DNA from: Clostridia bacterium
GTDB lineage: Bacteria; Bacillota; Clostridia; Oscillospirales; Acutalibacteraceae
Direction of reading: 5' to 3'
NCBI GenBank assembly: GCA_017442445.1
Contig: JAFRZS010000108.1
Span: forward strand, 1 to 5,380
DNA: 5,380 nucleotides
Shown piece after piece: positions 1 through 5,065 of this stretch (the stretch's first letter is position 1; every line of letters starts with the position of its first letter). A program made the position numbers and the translations under genes. The notes beneath the pieces were generated by a model, which ran no database searches, had not been told where the DNA came from, and saw only the letters and a list, made by a program, of their open reading frames with translations.

Positions 1-705
1 CATTCTGCCCTCAATTTTGACAGAAGCAACACCGATTTCACGAAGCTCTCTGAGTCTGTCCACCAATGATAAATCTTTAAGCGACAGATAGTTTCCTGTT
101 TTGCCCTCGGTTGCAAAACTTAATCTGCAAGGCTGAGCGCAAAGACCTCTGTTTCCGCTTCTGCCTCCTAACATCGAACTCATATAGCACTGTCCTGACA
201 CACTCATGCAAAGCGCACCGTGGACAAAAACTTCCGTTTCAATCGGTGAATTTTTCACTATATCAACAAGTTCCTCTTTTGTGAGCTCTCTGGGCAAGAC
301 AACCCTTTTGAAATTGAGGTTAGATAACATCTTTATACCCTCAGATGTCTGCAAAGACATCTGCGTTGATGCATGTAAGGGCATATCAGGTGCTATATCG
401 TGAGCAATTCGTGCTAAACCTAAATCCTGCACAATCAGAGCATCCGCTCCGACTATGCAGGCCGTTTTTATCATATCAATTGCCGTATCCAACTCCTCAT
501 CTGACACAAGTGTATTGAGAGTAAGATACAGCTTTACATTTCTTCCGTGACAGTATTCGGCCGCTTCTTTCAACTGCTGTGCATCAAAATTACCCGCATT
601 TCTGCGCGCATTGAGATTTTTTCCGCCAAGATATACCGCATCGGCACCTGAACGGACAGCAGCAACTAAAGCTTCCATACTACCGGCAGGGGAAAGTATT
701 TCCAT
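1..705 (-). CDS. U32-family protein, RlhA-like (23S rRNA hydroxylation type), N-terminal 235 residues, partial
   Basis: The frame opens at ATG 705 and runs off the left edge, so only the N-terminal 235 residues are visible. It starts MEILSPAG, the usual start of U32 proteins, and contains the full U32 signature at residues 158-176 (E158, F160, G163, A164, C166, G171, C173, S176), followed by GGRSGNRG and C189/C193. In characterised relatives (UbiU/UbiV, RlhA, TrhP) such cysteines hold an iron-sulfur cluster and the proteins support hydroxylation of RNA or quinone. Residues around VSDEELDTA, ALIVQDLG and PLHASTQ resemble E. coli RlhA (YdcP), which acts on 23S rRNA C2501, more than TrhP (YegQ). 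The substrate here is inferred. A shine-dalgarno AAAGGAA lies about 9 bases upstream. The gene follows zapA by 26 bases on the same strand and is probably co-transcribed. Older labels such as 'collagenase' or 'peptidase U32' are historical. Family assignment is sure; the exact substrate is not. Confidence 0.9.
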   Translation of the reverse strand, partial: MEILSPAGSMEALVAAVRSGADAVYLGGKNLNARRNAGNFDAQQLKEAAEYCHGRNVKLYLTLNTLVSDEELDTAIDMIKTACIVGADALIVQDLGLARIAHDIAPDMPLHASTQMSLQTSEGIKMLSNLNFKRVVLPRELTKEELVDIVKNSPIETEVFVHGALCMSVSGQCYMSSMLGGRSGNRGLCAQPCRLSFATEGKTGNYLSLKDLSLVDRLRELREIGVASVKIEGRM

Positions 706-731
706 CTATAAAAATTCCTTTCGGATAAATA

Positions 732-1103
732 TTAATATCTGCCTGAGGAACCGTTGTTTCCTGACATTTTAAGTCTTAAGGCTTCGTTCTCTCTTGCAAG
801 TCTTTCCGCTTCTCTCTTAGCAAGTTCTGATTCCATTCTTGCCGCTGAAGCGTCCTCTAAATAATCCTTTATCTGACTGCGCAATTTTTCAATACCTTTT
901 TCGTTCTTCTTCGCTTTATCTGCGTATTCCAACGCTAAAAGAACTGTTGCCTGAATAACAGATATTCTCGGGTTATTCTTCATGATAGCGCTGAGTCTAT
1001 CGTCAATATCACTACCGAGCTCCGAAACATATTCAGGTGTTTCGTCACTGCAGATAACATACTCCGAAGAATATATATTGAGTCTGACCTTATTTTTATT
1101 CAT
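732..1103 (-). CDS. zapA: Cell division protein ZapA
   Basis: This encodes a 123-residue cytoplasmic protein, a normal length for Gram-positive ZapA. ZapA binds FtsZ and cross-links or bundles its protofilaments at the division ring. The N-terminal globular domain is residues 1-65 (KVRLNIYSSEYVICSD, then a helix with DIDDRLSAIM, NPRISVIQATVLLALEYADK). It is followed by a charged, heptad-like coiled coil at about 66-112 rich in E, K, R and A, and a short Gly/Ser tail ending GRY. The start is taken as ATG 1103, because AGGAG at 1116-1112 is spaced 8 bases from it; the in-frame GTG at 1112 overlaps that ribosome binding site and would add only three residues. It is the first gene of a minus-strand pair with the U32 gene, an arrangement I recall from other Clostridia. 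The identity rests on domain pattern, not on a search. Confidence 0.88.
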   Translation of the reverse strand: MNKNKVRLNIYSSEYVICSDETPEYVSELGSDIDDRLSAIMKNNPRISVIQATVLLALEYADKAKKNEKGIEKLRSQIKDYLEDASAARMESELAKREAERLARENEALRLKMSGNNGSSGRY

Positions 1104-1110
1104 AAGTACC

Positions 1111-1116
1111 ACTCCT
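1111..1116 (-). promoter_or_regulatory. zapA ribosome binding site (decides the start)
   Basis: AGGAGT on the minus strand is followed by an 8-base gap to ATG 1103. It overlaps the alternative GTG at 1112-1110, so that GTG cannot be the normal start. Confidence 0.7.
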
Positions 1117-1136
1117 AATTTAAACTATATAGATTT

Positions 1137-1165
1137 ATTGTATCATACTTTTTCAAAAGAATAAA
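1137..1165 (-). promoter_or_regulatory. Candidate extended -10 promoter for zapA-U32
   Basis: On the minus strand TACAAT (1142-1137, five of six matches to TATAAT) is preceded by TG one base upstream, giving an extended -10. The hexamer 17 bases further up is TTTATT (1165-1160), a poor -35, which extended -10 promoters tolerate. Predicted transcription starts near 1130, leaving a leader of about 27 bases that contains the zapA ribosome binding site. It is the only good -10 in the 146-base divergent gap for this direction. Confidence 0.45.
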
Positions 1166-1172
1166 GTGTTTT

Positions 1173-1201
1173 TTGAGATAATTGTCGAAATTTTTTATGT
1201 A
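1173..1201 (+). promoter_or_regulatory. Weak candidate promoter for the P-loop ATPase gene
   Basis: TTGAGA (1173-1178) and TATGTA (1196-1201) are 17 bases apart and lie about 50 bases before ATG 1250. The -35 is fair (four of six) and the -10 is poor (three of six). TAAAAT at 1223-1228 is a better -10 hexamer, but it has no -35 and would put the transcript start on top of the ribosome binding site. The promoter must be in this gap, because the gene is divergent from zapA, but its exact place is uncertain. Confidence 0.25.
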
Positions 1202-1249
1202 ACTTTAAAAGTTCGTCCGTCATAAAATAAATTTAAAAGGAGGAATTGT

Positions 1250-2356
1250 ATGAAATTACAATATTTTTACGCATCAAACACATCTCAGGGCTTCATTTCC
1301 TGTTTTGACAGCCTGTACGAAAAAACTCCTGAAATGAAAATGTATATTCTCAAAGGCGGTCCCGGCACAGGGAAATCAAGTCTTATGAAAAAATTTGTAT
1401 CTGTTGCAGAACGCTTTGATGAAGATGTAATTCTTGTTCCCTGTTCATCAGACCCGGACTCGCTTGACGCGGTAATAATACCCAACAAAAAAATCTGTAT
1501 TGCAGACGGAACATCGCCTCACATTCTTGAACCTAAATTCCCGGGAGTCGTTGAAGAAATAATAAACCTCGGCGATTGTTGGGACAGTAAAAAACTAAAA
1601 GCAAACGGTAGAGAAATAATAAAGCTTACAAAATCAAATTCTCACTACCACAGAAAATGTATGCAGTTTTTAGCCGCGGCGGCGACGCTGAAGAAAGATA
1701 ATTTAAGACTTTCAAAAAAGCATCTTGATGTCAAAAAAATCCGCCGTTTCGCAACACGCTTTGCATCAAAAAATTTTGATACACCGTCAGGTAAAATTGG
1801 CAGAGAAGAAAAGAGATTTTTAAGTGCAGTTACTCCAAAAGGACTTATTTTCTGCTCTGAAACAATTGAAAAATTGTGCAATAAAATTACGGTTATAAAA
1901 GACGATACAGGTGCATCTGCCGCTGCAATATTACAGGAATTGCGCTGTTATGCACTCGGTTGCGGACACAATATTATAACCTCATACTGCCCTGTTTCCC
2001 CTGATATTTTAGAGCATATTATTATTCCCGAATTGCATCTCGCGGTCATCACTTCAAATTCATTCCATAATATAAAATTAAAAAATCAGAAAACCGTTCA
2101 TTCAAAAAGGTTTTTATGTGACTCTGCTGATATTTCAAACAGAACATCATTCAATCTGAAAGCAGAAAAAGAACTCCTTGACTCTGCAATAGAGCAGATG
2201 CAAAAAGCAAAAGCCAACCATGATGAACTGGAAGGCTTTTATATTCACGCTATGAACTTTGATTTATTAAACTCTAAAACATCAGAGCTTTTATCAGGCA
2301 TTGAGAGCCTGTTCAATGTCAGCGATGATGTCCTCGACATCCTCGATACCAACTGA
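1250..2356 (+). CDS. Two-lobed P-loop ATPase of the PRK06851 type, second P-loop degenerate
   Basis: This encodes a 368-residue cytoplasmic protein, with no signal peptide or membrane segment. AAAGGAGG at 1236-1243, 6 bases before ATG 1250, is a near-perfect ribosome binding site and fixes the start. The N-terminal lobe has Walker A GGPGTGKSS (G36-S44, catalytic-type K42) after KMYILK, then CSSDPDSLDAVIIP (65-78) and ADGTSPHILEPKFPG (85-99), which I recognise from the uncharacterised PRK06851 ATPases of Firmicutes. The C-terminal lobe repeats the plan: ITVIK (213-217), then CPVSPDILEHIIIPELHLAV (247-266) parallels 65-84 at an offset of 182. At that offset the second P-loop is DDTGASAAA (218-226), so K42 corresponds to A224. 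The linker is Lys-rich, with a probable coiled coil at 301-330. The 3' end overlaps metY by 63 bases on the opposite strand. The gene looks more A+T- and Lys-rich than its neighbours. Biological role is unknown; I assign none. Confidence 0.85.
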   Translation: MKLQYFYASNTSQGFISCFDSLYEKTPEMKMYILKGGPGTGKSSLMKKFVSVAERFDEDVILVPCSSDPDSLDAVIIPNKKICIADGTSPHILEPKFPGVVEEIINLGDCWDSKKLKANGREIIKLTKSNSHYHRKCMQFLAAAATLKKDNLRLSKKHLDVKKIRRFATRFASKNFDTPSGKIGREEKRFLSAVTPKGLIFCSETIEKLCNKITVIKDDTGASAAAILQELRCYALGCGHNIITSYCPVSPDILEHIIIPELHLAVITSNSFHNIKLKNQKTVHSKRFLCDSADISNRTSFNLKAEKELLDSAIEQMQKAKANHDELEGFYIHAMNFDLLNSKTSELLSGIESLFNVSDDVLDILDTN

Positions 2357-3568
2357 GAAACGGATAAGGTCTTCACCGATTCCTGCTTCTTTAAGCTGTT
2401 CGGGAGTGAGCTGTCTGTGAGTTGCACTCGCAGGATGAAGTACACAGGTACGGCAATCTGCAACATGAGTTACAACTGCGGCAAGTTTTAAGCTGTTCAT
2501 AAATTTCATCGCAGCTTCCATTCCGCCCTTGACTCCGAATGATACAACACCGCAAGAACCGTTGGGAAGATATTTTTTCTGAAGTGCGTTGAAACGGTTG
2601 CTTTCTAAATCGGGATAATTTACCCAAGCGATTTTATCATTATTTTCGAGATAGGTTGCAACCTTCATCGCATTTTCACAATGACGGGGCATTCTCAAGA
2701 AAAGTGTTTCAAGTCCTAAATTCAGAAGGAAAGCATTATGCGGTGAAGGAATTGAACCGAGGTCACGCATAAGCTGTGTACAAGCCTTTGTGATGTATGC
2801 TGCTTTGCCGAACTTTTCTGTATAAATTATGCCGTGATATGAATCATCGGGAGTAGTAAGACCGGGGAATTTATCATTCTGTGTCCAGTCAAAGTTACCG
2901 CTGTCAACGATTACACCGCCGACACTTGTTGCATGACCGTCCATATATTTGGTTGTTGAATGAATTACGATATCTGCACCGAATTCAATGGGTCTACAGT
3001 TGATGGGTGTTGCGAATGTGTTGTCAACGATAAGCGGAACACCGTGTGCGTGTGCGGCATTTGCAAATCTTTCAATATCCAGAACTGTGAGTGAAGGATT
3101 TGAAATTGTTTCACCGAAAACAGCCTTTGTGTTTTCTTTGAACGCTGCATTGATTTCTTCATCACTTGCATCGGGTGAGATGAATGTGAAATCAATTCCG
3201 AGCTTTCTCATTGTAACATTGAAAAGATTGAAAGTACCTCCGTAAATTTCGCTTGAGCTGATGATGTGGTCACCTGCTGATGCGATATTGAATACAGAGA
3301 AAAATGATGCAGCCTGTCCTGAAGATGTAAGCATAGCACCTACACCGCCTTCAAGGTCAGCAATCTTTGCAGCTACATAATCGTTTGTCGGATTCTGAAG
3401 TCTTGTGTAGAAATAACCTGTATCCTCAAGGTCAAAAAGTCTGCCCATCGCTTCAGATGTTTCATATTTGAAAGTTGTGCTCTGAACAATCGGAATAACT
3501 CTCGGCTCACCGTTTTTGGGAGTATATCCCGACTGTATGCATTTGGTATTTATTTTATAATCGCTCAT
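2294..3568 (-). CDS. metY: O-acetylhomoserine aminocarboxypropyltransferase (O-acetylhomoserine sulfhydrylase), MetY
   Basis: This encodes a PLP-dependent Cys/Met-metabolism enzyme of 424 residues, a typical MetY length. MetY makes homocysteine from O-acetylhomoserine and sulfide in direct-sulfhydrylation methionine synthesis, in the cytosol. Visible motifs: YFYTRLQNPT (52-61, Tyr and Arg for phosphate contact with the neighbouring subunit), TSSGQAA (81-87), VDNTFATP (181-188, Asp for the pyridine nitrogen), IHSTTKYMDGHAT (202-214, Schiff-base K207), and IRFSVGIED (402-410, R403 for the substrate carboxylate). LHPASATHRQL (377-387) and the long insert around 229-250 fit MetY better than cystathionine gamma-synthase or gamma-lyase. 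Start: ATG 3568 is 9 bases from AAAGGA; the in-frame ATG 3577 abuts that site with no spacer and is unlikely. It lies 77 bases downstream of apgM on the same strand with no clear promoter of its own, so readthrough is likely. The leader carries repeat modules A and B. No nearby S-box or T-box was seen. Confidence 0.93.
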   Translation of the reverse strand: MSDYKINTKCIQSGYTPKNGEPRVIPIVQSTTFKYETSEAMGRLFDLEDTGYFYTRLQNPTNDYVAAKIADLEGGVGAMLTSSGQAASFFSVFNIASAGDHIISSSEIYGGTFNLFNVTMRKLGIDFTFISPDASDEEINAAFKENTKAVFGETISNPSLTVLDIERFANAAHAHGVPLIVDNTFATPINCRPIEFGADIVIHSTTKYMDGHATSVGGVIVDSGNFDWTQNDKFPGLTTPDDSYHGIIYTEKFGKAAYITKACTQLMRDLGSIPSPHNAFLLNLGLETLFLRMPRHCENAMKVATYLENNDKIAWVNYPDLESNRFNALQKKYLPNGSCGVVSFGVKGGMEAAMKFMNSLKLAAVVTHVADCRTCVLHPASATHRQLTPEQLKEAGIGEDLIRFSVGIEDVEDIIADIEQALNA

Positions 3569-3577
3569 ATTTAACAT

Positions 3578-3583
3578 TCCTTT
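3578..3583 (-). promoter_or_regulatory. metY ribosome binding site (decides the start)
   Basis: AAAGGA on the minus strand directly touches the ATG at 3577 but is 9 bases from the ATG at 3568. Normal spacing therefore favours 3568, giving the N-terminus MSDYKINTKC. Confidence 0.65.
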
Positions 3584-3591
3584 CTCATCTT

Positions 3592-3620
3592 TCAGACACA
3601 GAACCGTCCCCTGTCTGAGT
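3592..3620. repeat. Module A, copy 1: palindromic dispersed repeat in the metY leader
   Basis: These 29 bases match 4887-4915 at 28 positions (only C3599 versus G4894 differs). Arms TCAGACA (3592-3598) and TGTCTGA (3612-3618) pair over a loop that contains the GAACCGTCCCC core. The C3599 change breaks the pair present in copy 2, so this stem is 7 bp rather than 12. It lies 23 bases upstream of the metY start, just outside the ribosome binding site. I recall GGGGACGGTTC palindromes as scattered repeats in clostridial genomes, but could not search. Confidence 0.8.
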
Positions 3621-3621
3621 T

Positions 3622-3644
3622 CTAAAATAGTGCTGTGGGCAAAT
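3622..3644. repeat. Module B, copy 1, abutting the apgM stop codon
   Basis: These 23 bases match 5002-5024 at 21 positions (differences at 3629 and 3635). The module begins one base after module A and stops one base short of the apgM TAG (3648-3646). Together with flanking bases it forms a weak palindrome ATAGT (3627-3631) / ACTAT (3645-3649), whose right arm includes that stop codon. Function is unknown. Confidence 0.75.
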
Positions 3645-3645
3645 A

Positions 3646-4854
3646 CTATCCGTTGATAAATTTGTTCATCAAAGTATATCCTTCTTCAATGTAATTGCCT
3701 GTCGCTTTGGCTGTATTTTCATTGATTGTTTCGACACCGTCAATTTCGTTCTTCTTATGATAAATCATATAGGGTACGGGGTCTGATGCGTGTGTTAAAG
3801 TTACAATCGGTGTGGGGTGGTCGGGTAATATCATGATTTTATAATCATCATATTTCTCTAAAGCCTCAATGATAATCGGTAAAACCTTTTCATCAATAAG
3901 CTCAATTGCACGAACCTTGTTTTCAGGCTCGTTTCTGTGACCGCATTCGTCAGGAGCTTCGATGTGGATATATACAAAATCCTGACCGTTTTCAAGCTCT
4001 TTCACTGCAGCTTTTGCTTTGCCTTCAAAGTTTGTATCAATGTAACCTGTTACATTTTCAACCTCGGGAGTATTCATTCCCGCACAGATACCGATTCCTT
4101 TGAGAAGGTCAACTGCAGAAATAACACTGCCCTTGACTTTATATGTTTCATAGAAATCATCAAGCATCGGCTTTTTGCCTTCGCCCCATAACCAGATTGA
4201 GTTAGCGGGTAATTTACCCTCTTTTATTCTTCTTAAATTAACAGGGTGATTTTTCAGAATCTCCGCGCTCTTTTTCATCATATCAATAAGAGGCTTTGCG
4301 TTTTCTGAATCTGAAAGATATTCTCCGACAACCTTTCCCGAAATATCGTGAGGAGGTGTCATTGAACCTAAATCGGTTGTTCCGTTCTTCCAGAGAAGAC
4401 AATGACGGTACATAACACCGCTGTAGAAAGTGAAGATTTCGTTTCCTAATTCTTCTTGTATTGTCTTTATTATTTCTTCCGCATCTTTTGTTGAGATATC
4501 ACCTGCGGAATAATCAACCATTGTCTTTTTGGTATAGTCTTCTTCATCGGAAAGAGTTACAACATTACATCTCAATGCAACATCTGTATCCTCCATTTTT
4601 ACACCGATGCTGACCGCCTCCAACGGAGAACGGCCTGTGTAATATTTTTTTGCATCATATCCCATTACACTTAAATTTGCAACATCGCTTCCGGGTTTCA
4701 TTCCGTCCTGGACTGTCTTTACAAGACCAACCTCGCCCTTTTGAGCCAAAGCATCAAAGTTCGGTTTTTTTGCAAGTTCCATCGGAGTTTTATTTCCGAG
4801 TGCGGGTACGGGATAATCTGCCATACCGTCATATAAAACAACTACGTATTTCAT
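3646..4854 (-). CDS. apgM: ApgM-like cofactor-independent phosphoglycerate mutase family; possibly a homoserine kinase
   Basis: This encodes 402 residues of the alkaline-phosphatase superfamily, the length of archaeal-type phosphoglycerate mutases. Metal and catalytic positions are all present: D9 in VVLYDGMAD, the nucleophile region PGSDVANLS (S56), EAPDECGH (D302, H306), LPDHPTP (D345, H346) and THASDP (H355). YYTGRSPLEA (71-80) is also typical. The conventional reaction is 2-/3-phosphoglycerate interconversion without bisphosphoglycerate. However, this subfamily was also proposed as a homoserine kinase replacing ThrB (the TIGR02535-type model), and the gene sits directly upstream of metY, a homoserine-branch gene, not among glycolytic genes. 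Position 119 (YSAGDIS) is Asp where I recall His or Arg in relatives. ATG 4854 has only a modest AAAGAAG 9 bases upstream. A TATAAC at 4883-4878 overlaps the edge of repeat module A but lacks a -35. The TAG stop lies against module B. Family is confident; substrate is not. Confidence 0.88.
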   Translation of the reverse strand: MKYVVVLYDGMADYPVPALGNKTPMELAKKPNFDALAQKGEVGLVKTVQDGMKPGSDVANLSVMGYDAKKYYTGRSPLEAVSIGVKMEDTDVALRCNVVTLSDEEDYTKKTMVDYSAGDISTKDAEEIIKTIQEELGNEIFTFYSGVMYRHCLLWKNGTTDLGSMTPPHDISGKVVGEYLSDSENAKPLIDMMKKSAEILKNHPVNLRRIKEGKLPANSIWLWGEGKKPMLDDFYETYKVKGSVISAVDLLKGIGICAGMNTPEVENVTGYIDTNFEGKAKAAVKELENGQDFVYIHIEAPDECGHRNEPENKVRAIELIDEKVLPIIIEALEKYDDYKIMILPDHPTPIVTLTHASDPVPYMIYHKKNEIDGVETINENTAKATGNYIEEGYTLMNKFING

Positions 4855-4882
4855 ATAAATCTACTTCTTTCGTATCTGTTAT

Positions 4883-4917
4883 ATACTCAGACAGAGAACC
4901 GTCCCCTGTCTGAGTAT
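4883..4917. repeat. Module A, copy 2: perfect 12-bp palindrome in the apgM leader
   Basis: Arms 4883-4894 (ATACTCAGACAG) and 4906-4917 are perfect reverse complements around an 11-base loop AGAACCGTCCC. Bases 4887-4915 are the part shared with copy 1. It is 28 bases upstream of the apgM start and in the same orientation as copy 1. As RNA from the minus strand it would form a strong hairpin just before the ribosome binding region, with no U-tract after it. Confidence 0.85.
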
Positions 4918-5001
4918 TTTCTTCTATTCAAGTTTGAGATAAATTTGTTCAGAGTGCCGTTTTGAGTGAGGGTGCTGTGCCTGTGTGCACCGCCCCGAAC
5001 G
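4918..5001. other. 84-bp spacer separating modules A and B in the apgM leader
   Basis: Copy 1 has 1 base between the modules; this copy has about 85. The right part (4949-5000) is GC-richer than its surroundings, starts TTC and ends GAAC, and contains GGTGC (4971-4975) / GCACC (4987-4991) as a small inverted repeat. The left part is A+T-rich. No reading frame, transposase or recognisable RNA is visible. It could be an internal part of a larger repeat that copy 1 has lost, or an insertion. Confidence 0.45.
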
Positions 5002-5024
5002 CTAAAATGGTGCTATGGGCAAAT
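5002..5024. repeat. Module B, copy 2, downstream of purL
   Basis: This matches 3622-3644 at 21 of 23 positions. Here flanking bases give GCTAAA (5001-5006) / TTTAGC (5024-5029) as an inverted repeat, different in register from copy 1, so the core is conserved but the stem is not. It lies 23 bases beyond the purL stop. Confidence 0.75.
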
Positions 5025-5034
5025 TTAGCCAAAC

Positions 5035-5065
5035 TACTTAAAGTATCTTACTTAAAGTATCTTAC
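5035..5065. repeat. 14-bp tandem duplication across the purL stop codon
   Basis: TACTTAAAGTATCT occurs at 5035-5048 and again at 5049-5062, followed by the first three bases of a third unit. Each unit holds the near-palindrome TACTT-A-AAGTA. One unit encodes the last PurL residues RYFK; the other begins at the stop codon and is noncoding. With only one unit the frame would end RYFK then TAG instead of TAA, so the duplication leaves the protein unchanged. Confidence 0.85.

Noticed and set aside
1104..1112. GTG at 1112 as the zapA start
   Set aside because: It overlaps the AGGAG ribosome binding site that serves ATG 1103.
1250..2356. ATPase as a defence or mobile-element gene
   Set aside because: The motifs fit an uncharacterised housekeeping-type PRK06851 family, and there are no nuclease, integrase or other defence partners nearby.
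2988..3245. Plus-strand open frame of 85 codons antisense to metY
   Set aside because: It lies wholly inside the conserved metY coding region, has no ribosome binding site that I can see, and resembles no protein I know. The same holds for the other antisense open frames inside apgM, metY, the ATPase gene and the U32 gene.
3569..3577. Upstream ATG at 3577 as the metY start
   Set aside because: AAAGGA would directly touch this ATG with no spacer, while ATG 3568 has a normal 9-base spacing.
3578..3645. SAM or T-box riboswitch upstream of metY
   Set aside because: The gap is only 77 bases and is filled by modules A and B; no S-box or T-box conserved segments are visible.
4883..4926. Terminator-like structure on the plus strand: 12-bp stem followed by TTTTCTTCT
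   Set aside because: All flanking genes (purL, apgM) are on the minus strand, and on that strand no T-run follows the stem. The nearest plus-strand gene ends at 2356. The stem is better explained as repeat module A.
5035..5065. Short CRISPR-like repeat
   Set aside because: The units are only 14 bp, directly abutting with no spacers, and overlap a coding end.
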